From Chytridium lagenaria (Eukaryota > Chytridiomycota > Chytridiomycetes > Chytridiales > Chytridiaceae), in contig JAHLKC010000017.1 in the NCBI GenBank assembly GCA_025449115.1, positions 248,001-312,000 of the forward strand: DNA of 64,000 nt. The letters are read 5' to 3'. This document shows, in pieces, positions 33,791 through 46,066 of this stretch (positions are counted from its first letter, which is position 1; each line of letters opens with the position of its first letter). Made by a program: the position numbers and the translations under genes. A model generated the notes under the pieces. That model did no database searches, had not been told where the DNA came from, and worked only from the letters and a program-made list of their open reading frames with translations.

Positions 33791-35417
33791 TCACTGCTTA
33801 CGACTTCTGAGCTCCACCACCCCCAACAACCTCCTCATGTCATCGATCCAAAACTGCCGCGGCGATTCAGGCGCACTCTGCCCCCACTTGCTACTCCTAA
33901 CCGCCACTACCCCCTCATTGCCACTCCACTCTCTTAGCACATTAAGCCAACTGACCTTCTCAAACGCCCCCATCTTCCTGACTCCCTCCCAAATCTGCTT
34001 TCCAAAATGCTCCCTCAACTGATCAAGTAACAGAGCTTGATTCGCTTTTACCCCTTCACTCACTTTCATAATAACTGGAATAAAATCAGGGGAAAGTTGA
34101 ACACCGGCCGCCGTAAAATCCAAACAGGAATTATCGTTCATCGATATCCGTATGATCGAATCGTAGAAGCACGCTGTAGTAAACATATGAGTCGTTCCAT
34201 ACGTCCGCAACACCCATCTCCACGCTTGCCCAGGGTTAGTCTGGTGGAAACACCGCGTCCGAACCCCAAAATTATGTTCAGCATCAACTATAGTGTCGTT
34301 TGTGAGAAGGGCTTGACCCACATCGTCTTCTTTAAGATCAAAGTTTCGGATGAGGAACATTACGAGTATGGCGGAGAAATCAAACTCGCAGCCAAATGAT
34401 TCTCTTAAAACTTCTTTACCAAGGATACGAAGGTCTTCGTCGGGAATAAAATGGCGTAAAGCGGATAACGCGTTGAGGTCGCACCGGCGTAAGCCAACTT
34501 TAGTGACTTGTGGAACGAGTTTAAACCCTCTTGAGAGATAAAAACTTAGTCCGTCGATCGTGAACGATGTGCTGAGAACTCTTCGCATAACCCCAAGATT
34601 AACTCCATCAGTAATCTGAAGACCATTCTGTTTGATAAGTATATCGAAAAGCTCAGGTCTTAGCTTAGATACTGCGAATGTAATCTGATTAAATTTCTTT
34701 TTCAGTCCCATATTTACGTTTGGTTTAATATACCTCAGGTTGTCGAGGAGACTGAAGTGGAACAAATCCGTACTCGCAAATCAATTCCTCCATTTTCGTT
34801 GCCCAAGATTCATCGGAGGTGTTTTGGACAAGCTTCTTAACGATGGCTTGATCACTTCCAAAGAAGTCTACCTGAACTTGGTAAGCCATGAAACAGCAAT
34901 ATTCTACCTTGTCCTTGTACTTTTCATGGCCCATCTGCACAATGAATGCATACAGCCCTGCAGATATTTTTTTTGACGTATCGTTCGGTCTGCGAGGGCC
35001 AATGCTGCATCCTGTTGGTGCATCCTGAATGACTGTTTGAATAAAGAACCTTTTGGGTACGTAAGTATTTATAAAGCAGGCAAAGTATTTACCTCGGTAG
35101 CCCTGCACCCATGGCGTAGAGCAGTTTCGCCACACCTGCAGTGAATACTGCATTATGGTCCGTATATGCATGAAAAAGAACAAGAGGACTTCCATATAAC
35201 TTTTAAAACGTTAAAGAACATAGGACACGAAATACTGTACATTCATCAGCAGCTTTGCAGTTGGATAAGGCTGCTCAAGGACTGCATGAAGCCGATGACA
35301 TGATTGCTTGAAGCGATACGCCGAATGAACGGGTAGCCATGAAAAGACGTTGAAGAGGATGTCCTCTGGCAGGTCGGTCAACATCCCTTTCAAATTTTCG
35401 GGATCAAAGATGAGCAT
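33791..35417 (-). CDS. F-box protein with lineage-specific C-terminus
   Basis: ATG at 35417 (MLIFDPENLKG), or the next Met at 35384, leads into an F-box: LTDLPEDILFNVFSWLPVHS, then YRFKQSCHRLHAVL. The next exon can be read as SPLVLFHAYTDHNAVFTAG. After an intron comes IVQMGHEKYKDKVEYCC. The long last exon (about 34710-33791) carries KVGLRRCDLNALSALRHF and ends LGVVELRSRKQ. F-box proteins bind Skp1 and select substrates for SCF ubiquitin ligases; the C-terminal half presumably binds the target and is of no known family to me. Its start codon overlaps that of the opposite-strand PKR1 gene by a few bases. At least one frame choice in the second exon is uncertain. Confidence 0.65.
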
Positions 35418-36005
35418 GGACAAAACAACTGCCGTGGAAGATACAGTGGCATTGGAGAGGGATTTCAACGATGCGCAAGCAGGATCATTAGACGACGTTG
35501 CTGCTCCTGCTGCAGAGAAGTTTGATGGTAAGTAAATGAATACTCTTTGGATTTGCAGATATTCCAACCTCTGTATTTGTTGAATAGCATCGGTGGCAAA
35601 GGAGAACGAAGAAGACCAAGATGTGGAAGTTAAAGATAGCACGATACTGGAAGAAGTATGGTTGTCCATCTTTACAGCTGGGATCAATAGCCGTGTGGAA
35701 TTTTTCATGGACATGTGCTTTTATGCACTCTTTGTTTCGCTGTTCCTTCTTCTCACCATGACGAGCTTCAACCCTCACGTCATCTTCCTCTTTGTTATTT
35801 CAATCTGCCTATTCGCTTCCGTAAAATGGTATGCCTTTCATCACATTCTCGATGTTTTTGCCTGTTTTTTCCTTCCACTTCACTTGGACAAAACAATAGA
35901 CTGATGAAACTGTAAAGGTTCCTGGCAGAGGTTGCCAAAATCAAGCAATCACAACCAGAAACTCAACTTCCCCAAATTACAGAAGAAACGAAAAAGGATC
36001 AATAG
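35410..36005 (+). CDS. PKR1: V-ATPase assembly factor Pkr1
   Basis: Three exons with stop at 36005. ATG at 35410 (MSMDKTTAVEDTVALERD) gives an acidic N-terminus. The second exon starts near 35588 and contains ILEEVWLSIFTAGINSRVEF, the Pkr1 signature. Two membrane spans follow (FYALFVSLFLLLTMTSF and VIFLFVISICLFASVKW). The third exon gives FLAEVAKIKQSQ and a charged tail. Pkr1 is a small ER membrane protein of fungi needed for assembly of the V0 sector of the vacuolar proton ATPase. The first coding bases overlap the start codon of the F-box gene on the other strand. Confidence 0.85.
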
Positions 36006-36041
36006 TCAAACATTATTTATTATTAAACGCATCGGTTGTCA

Positions 36042-37394
36042 TTATCTCGAAAGTTCCACCGCAGAGTCAACTACGTCAGATTGTCTACCCAAAATTCTAG
36101 GTAGTTTCGCCCTCACGAATGGTGCTGGCGTCACTTCCTCCATTTTACAGGTAGTTTGAACCATACTTTTATCGGATTCAACTTGCTCAGCCAACAACAT
36201 GGATGAAGTTGACAACTGCAAGATGTCATAGGTCGGTTCCAAAGGAGCAGGATGGACCTTTTTGGCGGACCTTGTGTGAGGTGGTGTTTTTGATCCAGAA
36301 GTTGAGGCTCTACTTTGAAGCGTAGTTGGAGAAGCCTGTGGGGCAGGCGCTGGTGTAGTATTTGGTTCCTTCTCAACATGGTTCTTCTCTGCCATTGCAG
36401 ATTGACTTTGCTCCTCCAGTTCCCTCTCCCGTTTATATTGCTCAATTCGTTTCTTTTTCTCCTCACGTTCTCTCTCCCATTCTACCTGCTGCTTGACAGT
36501 ATCCTCCCGAACTTTTTGCTTTAATGTCTCCCCGCCTTTACTCATAGCATAGACCAACCATCGAACACCTTGATACGATGAGTTTCGACAATGATCGTGC
36601 AATTTACCTTCCGATAGATTATTATTCGTGTCGACACTGACGGGAGAAGACAGCACGGCTGAATTCGGGCATTTTCACCGAGTTTGAGAAGGCCAGATAT
36701 TTTTCCAGTGGGAGCATCCGCCCTTCCCTTTCATTTTCCCAGTGCATCAACTCCTAGAAGTCTCGCAATATCGTCCGATCTGGCTGCTCCTGAGTAGTCT
36801 TGCTTGTTTGAAAGACTGGAAGGATCGTATCAGCGTAATTCAAGATTGTAAGTTGAAGTACATTAAAAACGGTTTCCCTGCCATTCGTCTATCATCAAAA
36901 ACCACCGCAAAAGCTTCTGCGGCTTCCTTAAATCTCTCGCTGTTTGATGCGTCAATAACATAGATGCAGCCATGAATCTAGGAATGATGGTTTTTGTCAA
37001 CTCCGAAAAGATGGACTTCAAATAACCTCTGCTATGTAGTTGCTCCAAATGTTTCGAATCTTTGCGGAACCTCCCAAATCAAAGAACTTTATCCGTCTCC
37101 CAAAAAGTTGATAAGGAATATGAACATCTGCTGTTGCGAATCCCCATCCTGTCTTTGGAGGTGTTCCAGAATCTGCGATATATAACAGTGACATGTCAGC
37201 AGTCCACATAAGTAGATGAAAGTCCACATGGACTTACTCGACTGCAGCCTCAAAAGAGCCGATGACTTGCCAGCGCCATCCAAACCAAATATGGCGACGG
37301 TGAAGGCAGGTAAAGGGGCCTTTCTCTTGGTCCGTTGACGTGATTTCAGTAGGCGTAGGCATCCAGCACCATCGACATTGTCATTTCCAGACAT
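36042..37394 (-). CDS. ARL13-like ciliary small GTPase
   Basis: ATG at 37394 leads into the G1 P-loop (FTVAIFGLDGAGKSSALLRL). Later exons give KTGWGF (switch region), FFDLGGSAKIRNIWSNYIAE (G3), YVIDASNSERFKEAAEAF, NKQDYSGAARSDDIARLLG (G4) and QPC-x-LSSPVS (G5 region). After the G domain comes a charged helix (LKQKVREDTVKQQVEWERER, EEKKKRIEQYKRERELEEQ) and a Pro/Ser-rich tail, as in ARL13B. Gly in place of the usual Gln in G3 (DLGG) is characteristic of ARL13. In known organisms ARL13 works in the ciliary membrane as an exchange factor for ARL3. Frame breaks lie near 36653 and 36730. Tail residues differ from animal ARL13, so I give the family, not strict orthology. Confidence 0.78.
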
Positions 37395-37782
37395 GACAAT
37401 TTTTCAAGTTGTTCCAAAATGATGTTTGTTGCAAATGTGATTTGTGATTTGGATAAAAACTACTGCAGGTTATGCTACATGTCCACTAAAAAATAATTCA
37501 TTACATTCTAGTAGCCATGTTTTTAAAGGCTACGTCAACCTTGCTAAAATTATCTGCCTCATCCCAACGATTGGTGCCGCTGTATGTGGGTAGGGAGTAA
37601 ATAGTTTGGGGATAAGGGAATAAATCCATTAGTCAGTATGCTTTAGGTGGATAACACGTCGACAACCACGAAAATAACTAACCTCTCCACCAGGACACGG
37701 CGCCTCTTTATTTTAAAATAAATAATGTTTGGATGTCATGAGACAAGATATCACTGCATGCGCAAGTAAATACATACCAGCT
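37395..37782. other. Intergenic between two leftward genes
   Basis: About 390 bases, AT-rich, without a supported gene; promoter region of the ARL13-like gene. Confidence 0.45.
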
Positions 37783-38399
37783 TCACCTCCCTTTTGCTTC
37801 ATCAAACATTGACCGAAATGCGCAACACACCTCACAAACAGTGACTGTAATGTCAGAAAACTGCTTGTTTTCAATATCCAGGAGTTGACGGTTAAGCTGC
37901 TGGAGAATGTCGTACTGCGAGCTATGGCTTTGACCACTCATCCGGACAAGACTTCCCGCCAAGTACTCAAGCCCAGATTCAAACCTCTGCTTTTGCCCAG
38001 CATCCCTCAAAAGCTCAAGTCTATGTATCATCGCCATGATATCATTACACTTTGATTCTATCGCGGCGGCTGCGACGTAACTAAGAAAACGTTTTAAAAG
38101 GGAAGACAAGGTTAACAACGAACTCTCCAGGCTTCCCGTCAGAGCATATCGCCGACAAGAAGTCATACATTGCGCTACGAGCATACAGAAAACCACGAAT
38201 ACGGTATGCTCGCTGCGTATTGAGACGTTCATACTCTTCTGTTCTCGCGGAATCTTTAAACGCTTCTCTGGCTTCTTTCGAGTGCATCTTGCCACAACGC
38301 GATGTTGTACCATTCGGAGGTGCCTTCATCAAACTCTGTGTCCAGGATAGGTCCAACATTTCCGCCGGGCAGACTAGGAAGTAAACATTGGAGGGGCAT
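37783..38399 (-). CDS. Unrecognised helical protein, about 190 residues
   Basis: ATG at 38399 (MPLQCLLPSLPGGNVGPILD) is followed by FDEGTSEWYNIALWQDAL. After a single-base shift near 38275 comes REAFKDSARTEEYERLNT, then YRIRGFLYARSAMYDFLSA. An intron leads to AAIESKCNDIMAMIHRLELL, FESGLEYLAGSLVRMSGQ and LQQLNRQLLDIENKQF, ending at 37783. It is largely alpha-helical with amphipathic heptads and has no signal peptide or membrane segment. It is divergent from the PPR gene with 151 bases between the starts, so they may share a promoter. Family not recognised. Confidence 0.45.
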
Positions 38400-38550
38400 A
38401 TAAGTGGTGAGATGCCCTGTCGCTTGTTTCTCTGTGCTTACAGCCCAGAAGGTAATCTTTGCAGAACTTCTCGTTCCTCCATGTCTCGGACGAATGCATC
38501 GGTTTTGGCTTTTTTTTACTCCATTAATTTTCCCTTTTTCTGCTACAACC

Positions 38551-41500
38551 ATGCAGCTCACCCGTGTTCTGCTGCGAAGGGCGCTATGCACTCGCGCAAT
38601 CGTTATGTGCACGCCCACGACCACCACCCTCGCGTTAATGCCCTCATCTCCCCGTCAACTTCATCCGTCATTCGTCGCTTCCACCCGTACATTCTCATCC
38701 TCGATCGCATCGCGAGCAGCCTCTGATTCTAGGCCATTCTCCGACATGCCCGACTCGCACATCAACAAGTTACGAGCAAAGTGGTCATCCTTACGTCCCA
38801 CACGGGAAGGTTATCCTTTAGCTTTAAAATACTTCCGTGACCGTGCAGCAAAGTACAAGACAGCTAGTGAATGGGATCCAGCAATTTACACCGCCGTCAT
38901 TGAGACTTTACTGAGTCAACGACTTGTTGGGGTCGGATCATCAAATGCGTTTAAAGACTTGGATGAGATATTTACACATATGGCGAGTATGGGGTTTGGA
39001 ATGGAGGAGTCGTTGTATAGTAGTCTTATCAGGGCGTACTCGGAGGAAGATGAGGCAATTGCAAAGCTCACCACTCTCTCAAAGCTACGTATTGCTCGTG
39101 AAAAGACGATGTATCCCCGAAACCGGAACGGGTGAGCTCTCAAAAGAAGGTGTTGACGATCAACGGACCGAAACCAAATTTGAGACTACGTTGGATCCGG
39201 CTGAGAGGTTCAGCAGAAGTTTGGTCAAGGAGCTGGAACAAGAAATCCGGCGTCTCGAGTCTTCGCACTACATGGCCAACGGGATGGAGTTGTTCGGAAA
39301 GGGTCTGTCAGCCGATCTTGATTTTGACGTTGTTGTCTACAACTCCATTCTGTCCTTCTTCGCACGAAGGGGGAACACTGTTATGGCGTTAAAATACCTG
39401 GACGTTATGAAAGACAACGAAGTGGAACCCAACGCCGAAACATACGCTGTGTTGATTCGCGGGTTTGGAGAGAGCGGGGACAAGGCTGCAGCAGAAGCCT
39501 GGTTCGATTCTTACCGCAAGAGTGATTTGGAAACAGACACGGCTCCATACAAGGCAATCACTAGGGCATATGTTCAATGTAACGATACTCAACAAGCTAT
39601 ATTCATCATGTCCGACATCATGCCTCAAGACGCCGTACCCTTTTCAAGCGGCATCCTCGTCAACTTCCTCGACGCGCTTTTGATGAAGGGTCTCCACAAG
39701 GAAGTGCTTCAATGGTTTAAGTACGCCGAAGATGACGCATCTGGACAGCTACCGGCTGTCAACGGGAAAATGCGCGACATTGCTTTCAGCGCCGCAACGG
39801 CGCTACGGGAGCTTGAAACTGCTGCATCACTCTTCCCTGGTGACATCGCTCGTAACGCTTTTGTTGGCTCGATCTGTGACTTCGGCCTCTTGGCATTGGC
39901 CCAGAAGAGTTTGAAACACGCTAACGGAGCCTTTTCTAAGCTTTCGCAGCTCACGGAACGTTTAAACGCCCCTGGGTTACCTGACGGTGCGTTTCTTCTC
40001 GCCATGATCCACGCGTTGGTGCACAAAAGAAGACAGACGAGATTGTAGAGATTTTGAGCAAGGCAAAGAATGCAAGGTTTTCCAAGGAAGCCATTGAAAG
40101 CGCCACTTTAACGTCACTGAATTATATGAAGACGGATTTTGCTAAGATGTTGAAAACGTACCGGTCCGCTGTGTACAACGCTAACGAGCTGTCGTTCAAC
40201 GCCAAGGCTGCACGCTTCGCACTTCTGAAAAGCTATGAAGAGCATGGACGATTACAAGAAGACGGGACGGGTCCTGTTCTCACTGAAGATCATTTCAGGA
40301 CGATATTTGAAGTATGCTTTGCTTGGCCTTCCGGAAAACGATTGTGAGGGACTTCGCGAGGGAACGCGTTTGGTTTACATTTAAGGATTTCCAGAAACGG
40401 GGCTTGAAGATGACGGAAGATATTTCTGCGAGGGTTTTGCAGAATTTTCGAAAATACGGGGATACGGCGGGAAGTGCTGAGTGGATTGCGGCGATGAGGG
40501 AAATGGGTATTATTACCGGGGGACTTGTTGAAGGGGAACGTATTAGTAAGGAGGCGCTGAAGGAAAGACTGGAGAGGATTGTGGCCGCTTGTAAAAGGGG
40601 AAAGGTCTTAGAGGCTCTGGAGATGGGGAGGGAGTTGATGAGGGCGGGGATTATGATGAACAAGGAAGCCACCGTGCATCTTATCACGGGGTTGGGGAAA
40701 ATTGGAATGGTGGAAGAAATGGAGGAGGTTGTGGGGAAGGTTATGAATGGCCATTAATGGAAATTCATGGGGAGGAGTTGATAAGGCTGCGGTGAAGGAA
40801 GCTCAAATTTTGGGTTATTTAGGAGGGGGGGATGTTGGGAACGCGTTGGAGGTTTTGGGAGGGAGGAGACGACGAATGCAAAGCTTTGCAAAGCGATAAT
40901 TGAGGCTGCTGCGAAGATGTCGGAGACCAAGAAGGGTGAAGGAAAAGAATTGGCGGATCTTGTAGTGAAATGTAGAGGAGCTATTGTAGCTTCTGGGAAA
41001 GTGGATCAGTTAGGGTGGGAGTTAAATAGTATGGCTGTTTTGGTGATGCTGAGGGATAAGCGAATTTTGGAGGCCATTGCCGTTTACAAGTATATGCAAG
41101 CAAGAAATCAGACGTTGAGCTGGAGGTCGGGGTTGGAGTTACTGGAGGGGGCTTGTAATGAAGGCTTTACTCAGGAGGCTATGTTAATTTTGGATGATCT
41201 GGTTGATAGACATGAAGCTGAGTCGATAGTGAATGAAGATGGGAAAAGGAAGAAGTTCAGGCTTTCAGCGCCGCTATTTAATGTTGTCATAAAGTCACTC
41301 ATTGAAGCTAAAAACGTGACTTCGGCTGTTCACGTCTACAACCTTGCAGTGTCAAGTAAGTCAATCCTGACGCTGAAATGCTTGGTCTTATCCTGACAGC
41401 GTACATCGAGGCTGGTTATTTCATTAAATGCCTTGACGTGTTTAAGAAGGCGAGGGAGAAGCGGATATCTTTGTCAATGACTTTTTAGCCGGCGTGTTGA

Positions 41501-42079
41501 GAAAGGTGGAAGATATGGCTAACGAGGAGGTCGTGCAGGCATTTAATGAGCATGTGATGGAGACTGTGGAGAGGTTTGAGATGGCGGAGAGGGAGGGTGA
41601 TTCTGCGGCATTTTACGGGACCAGGGGACAGGCTCTGATACAAAGACCTAGTGCGGAAATACTTAGGAGTTTGGGCGGAGCATTGGCGAAGGTTGGAGAT
41701 GTTGACGGGGCGTTGCGGGTTTATAGGCTTTTAATCTCTTCGAACGGTGATTATCTAATTTCGCTAATGATGCGCCACGGAATTATCACTCATTTTTATC
41801 CTTTGTATTTTAGAACGACCTACGACCAGATTTTCCAACACGCTCATTGCCGCATTACTCGCGGCATCTCGCAAACCTGACGCCGAAGGTATTTTCGACG
41901 TCATGCCTTCTCGTGCCGCTACGCCAGCGCTGACGGAATTTTCGAGGAACGTGGAAACGTATAGGCTATTTTTGACATTTGCTGGAACGGCTGGTGATCA
42001 AGCGCTTGTGGCCCGCTATGTTGATCTCATGAAGGATGATGGGTTCAGTGAGGAGGAGATGAAAGGGGTGATGGGATGA
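38551..42079 (+). CDS. Mitochondrial pentatricopeptide-repeat (PPR) protein, frame-broken
   Basis: ATG at 38551 begins MQLTRVLLRRALCTRAIVM, a basic hydroxylated mitochondrial presequence. The body consists of 35-residue helical hairpins; the clearest reads DVVVYNSILSFFARRG, then EPNAETYAVLIRGFGESG, then TAPYKAITRAYVQCND. Others include LFNVVIKSLIEAKNVTSAV and AEILRSLGGALAKVGDVDGA. PPR proteins bind organelle RNA and act in its maturation or translation. Coding sense changes frame near 39116 (a run of four Cs where three fit), 40040, 40310, 40755, 41370, 41475 and 41810. With these joined the protein would exceed 1,100 residues and end at 42079. Some breaks could be short introns, but most look like single-base indels. 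Confidence 0.75.
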
Positions 42080-42312
42080 GGGTTTCGATGAGGTCAAAGC
42101 TGTGGGCATAGAGAGTTGATAATGAATGTAAATTATAGAACATGTGTTGTTTTTTGTGTCCGTTGAGTGCGTTTTGGCATTCAGACGGGCTTAAGTTGAG
42201 GTTCTCTGGTCTTTTTTTCACTTTAAAGCACACGGAAATTATTCGTCTTATCTCAGCTGGACTAATCACGTCCACGCGTCTTTATTGTTAAAAGACCAAG
42301 TCAAACGGCGAT

Positions 42313-43501
42313 CTATAAATGACCCAATCCAAACATCAGTCTGATACGTTCGTAAAGAGGCATCGCGACGACGAAATGTGGCGCCAATCGCAGATAAGAC
42401 GGCAGCCATCCTCTAAACAATATGGAAACCCCTCTTTCCGTATAAGGGAAGTTAGGCAATCGTAGATACCCTTGTAGGCGGCTGGATCGTGTGAGGACTG
42501 AGAGAGAAGACGCGTTTTTATTATGTCCGTTGGGGCGCACGCAGTTGCTGTTGACGAATGTTAGATGATGCTTTAGAAGGAGCTGGTGCGTACTCGTGAC
42601 GAATCCAGCGACGACGGAGCTTATGACATGAAGTGGAAGACCTTCGTCTAATATATTGTGCTTTTTCAGCAGATACTTTGTCTCATCGTAAGATGCCAGT
42701 TGGGTACCCGTTAAAACTGACGCCTTGCAATGAGTTAGAAGCAGTCTTCCGTCTGATAATCCGATACCCTCAAAACTGTGACGTGAACGCCTTTGTAAAG
42801 TCCAGAAAACCCCTCATCTCTATAAATCTTTAAGAAGGCGTGAAACGTGTTCCGATATTTTGGCGGAAATCCCTTTTTGAGGCCAGTTACATACAGCCCA
42901 TCTTTCACACGGCCTGCCTGAGATGGATAAGTCCTGTGCACCTCACATCCTCAACTTGCCTCGGTTTGCAGTCGAATCTTGACAACATCAGTCGGATTCG
43001 CAAGACATGATCCAAACATCCATGAAGAGACCCCAGACGCGAGTTTCATTGCAAACGGTTCATTCCCGGATTTGTTTGCCCGTGATGTTGTGTTTGGGAA
43101 AAGAGTGGCGAGACTTGTTTTAATGGGTTGGTAGAACCCAAAACGGAAGGAGGAGTAGGACATTTCGCGCATGATTGTAGCGGTCATTCCGGGCATGAAG
43201 AGACCGCGGACAAGACCTTCTTCACGGAGGATGAGTGATGCGGTACGGAAGAGGGAGCCATAGAGGACACTTGATTGCATCTTCACTTTACAAACGTCCA
43301 GAGGATTCATCGCTGCAGTTACAGAGAGATATATAACCGGCCGTCAACATACAATCTCAGTAGCGTAGAAGAGGATTTGAGAGTAGAAGAAAGGCTGATG
43401 CCGATGCTCATGAGTTATCCATTACCTGTCGCTGGTATCATGTTCGCGAGTCCACCTGCCAGTAAGCCCTTGGCCATGTCAGTCGGAGTGGTAGCCGTCA
43501 T
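42313..43501 (-). CDS. Mitochondrial carrier family protein (SLC25)
   Basis: ATG at 43501 gives MTATTPTDMAKGLLAGGLA. A short intron leads into MNPLDVCKVKMQSS, the first carrier signature (P-x-[DE]-x-x-K/R). LILREEGLVRGLFMPGM follows. The second signature is NPTDVVKIRLQT, followed by IYRDEGFSGLYKGV. The end of the third repeat is FRGWLPSYLRLAPHFVVAMP and YERIRLMFGLGHL. Three repeats of two membrane helices make the usual inner-membrane carrier. The signature sequences fit the dicarboxylate/uncoupling-like branch, but the substrate cannot be fixed. The region between 42540 and 42735 (TGTQLASYDETK, then TSTHQLLLKHHLTFVNS) continues the coding sense with at least one frame or splice uncertainty. 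Confidence 0.82.
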
Positions 43502-43810
43502 TAAGTACTCAATTAAACAGTTGCACAGAATCATCACGAGGAACAACCTCAAAACCTGCCCTGCCCTCCAAACGACGAACCTCCAAAACCATCTTGGACC
43601 TTACAGCGATCCCTCCCTGGTGAGCTACTCGAATTCGGGTCATCGCCATTGCCATCGAAGTCTGATCACGGGTACATCGACCACCATCTTTCATCCTCGC
43701 ATTGTCGAGTCCACCAGCCACCAAAAAAGCATAACTTGCCGATCAAAAAGACCCCCAATCTTCCCTCTATCATAAGACCTTACCTCCGTCATCATCAACT
43801 GAACGCCTTT

Positions 43811-45765
43811 ATGAGCATTGCACAACTTCCACCAGACCTAGGTCTGACCAACCCTTGGATGAGGTGCGCAACATCAGTGCTAGATCGCTTGGTTTCGAAT
43901 TAGAGGAAGGAAGCTCACTGTACTACAGACTCCAGGACAGGTCGTCATTCCATATCCCTTTTCCGACAATGAAGACTCGGCGGACGACATTCGATCGTCG
44001 CAGAATGATCACAGCAACTCGGACGTAAGGGAGGCATCACCTGATACGGCCACCAGCCAGGACTTCAACGAGTCTGACGATGATATGGATATTGCACATC
44101 CGCTGAAGGTTTAAATACGCTGAAAGTGGAGAAGGTGCTGTTAAGCGCTTTTCTCATGAAAAAGGGTGAAAAGAGAAAGGTGCAGAACCGTTGATTTATA
44201 TTGCGACGTAACAAAAAAACATCTAACCGTACAATAGACATGGAAGAAGAGGTGGTTTGTTCTTCGGCCACCATTCTCGCATATTACAAGAACGAAAAAG
44301 AATACGAACTACTGAAAATTATTCCGCTTGCTGACGTTCACGCCGTCGCAGAGGTCCGGGATCTTAAGAGAAGAAAGAACGTACTTGGTGTTGTGACGAG
44401 ACAAAGAACGTATTATATTATGTGCGATACCAAGGAGCAACTTGAGGAGTGGCTCAACACTATCAAGGATGCCCATAGAGAAGTTCAACGGTTGATGAAG
44501 AAAGATAGCCTAGCTTCATCCCAAAGGTCATCTCATTCTCTCAACGTGGCTTTAGGATCCTCACCAGCACGCTCGGGGCCCTCAGCGCGCCTCTTCCTTC
44601 CACAACGACTTCTGGGAATAACATAGTTCAGTGGGAACCCAACGCAGCTCTTGGACCGTCATCCGCAACAGGCTCACCAAAGCTTGAACCTCGTGTCCGT
44701 TTCGTAGACGCGCAAAATGTCTCTACTTCTCGACAAGGCAGCGGTTTCTTTGTCAATACCGCTGGCCTAGATACCAACTTCAGTTTGCAATCAATGTCAC
44801 CTACGTCACCATTAAATACTGGGACATTACCTGGAGACGCCTCTGATGCCCAATCCCAAAAATCCAACCTCAGCTCGGCTCTTACAATGGAATCTATGCT
44901 TACCATCATTTCCACCCCATCCATGATCCAAGGTCCCTCATCATCACTCCCTACCCCCGTCGTACCCGTAACTGCACCCACATTGCCGACACACCCACAC
45001 CGCCGGCAGATTCTCAACCCACCGATCTTGAATCATCGTTATTTTGTAACGGACACATCGGTGGAGCATAGGCCGTCGCAAGGGTCTATTGGGGCAGTCA
45101 GACCGATAACTGGGATTTTGATCAATCGGAATGCGGGATCACCTGCTGTTGGCTCGGCAACATCTCAGAAACCTTCTTATCGGAGGGAGACAGTGCTTTC
45201 TAGTAGCGAGGAGGAGGATGAGGGAGGGAATGAGTCGGATGGTACGATTAATGATAATAAGGTGGTATGTGAAGGGTACCTCTACAAACAAGGAACAAAG
45301 TATAAACAGGTATGTTGGTTTTTTTGAGGTTGGTTTTGCAATCGTACTTAGTTTAAACTTTTTCAACTTTTTTTTCTTTCTTTTCTTTCTTGATTTAGTC
45401 TTGGAAAAAGCGATGGATCGTCCTTCGTAACGGAAAAATCACTTGCTACAAGAACAATGGGGTATATATTTTACGCCTTTCTTCGATCATACCTTAACTT
45501 GAACAATCGTTATCTTAACAACCCATTTTATTTTTTTAAGGAATACGTTGTAAAGCGTATGGTTCCTCTCCGCAACGTCCTCGATGTTCACGAGGTAGAT
45601 CAGCAAGGACGCCATCAGCATTGTTTTAAAGTCGTACTCTCAAAAAGGGCGCTTACCCTTTCCGCTGAATCTGCTGAAGACCTTCAACGATGGGTCACGG
45701 TGCTGCGGGCTGCGCATAAAACAGTGATGCGCCGGATTGCACAAGAGGGCGACAATGAAGAGTAG
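43811..45765 (+). CDS. Tandem PH-domain protein
   Basis: The N-terminal part is acidic and Ser-rich (YPFSDNEDSADDIRSS, SDDDMDIAHPLK). The first PH domain starts VLLSAFLMKKGEKRKVQNR and continues after an intron as LAYYKNEKEYELLKIIP, VLGVVTRQRTYYIMC and EEWLNTIKDAHREV. A Ser-rich linker leads to a second PH domain: EGYLYKQGTKYKQ, SWKKRWIVLRNGKITCY, VKRMVPLRNVLDVHEVD and LQRWVTVLRAAHKTV, with stop at 45765. Two PH domains usually direct a protein to phosphoinositide membranes. A TGA at 44192-44194 sits where the first PH domain normally has Trp (NR-stop-FILRR). Frame shifts near 44110 and 44615 are also needed. The start codon is uncertain and may be upstream, towards 43510, divergent from the carrier gene. 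Confidence 0.7.
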
Positions 45766-46066
45766 ATGGCACCTGCAGAAACTATTGTGTTATAAGCGTC
45801 TTCCGAATAATGTAATATTTTTTAAGACTTTCTCCCTGTACTCGAATTTAAATTCTTTGGGCGTTGATCTCCATTGACCGTCATCGTTGGCGCATGCTAA
45901 TTTTACCCGTCTTGCGGCCCTCCAACTAAGGTGAGACGCGAATAAGTTGACAAATCAGTTTCAAAGCTCCATCTTTTTTTGGACTTGGAAAAAACCATAA
46001 AAAGTGCAATCAGCCGCTTCCTGATCTCCATCTCCCCTTCATCCTTCACACATCATCGATATCATC
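45766..46066. promoter_or_regulatory. Upstream region of transaldolase gene
   Basis: About 300 non-coding bases between the PH gene stop and the transaldolase ATG. A CT-rich stretch ending in TCATCATCGATATCATC directly precedes the ATG, as is common at highly expressed fungal genes. A poly-T tract lies near 45970. Confidence 0.4.
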
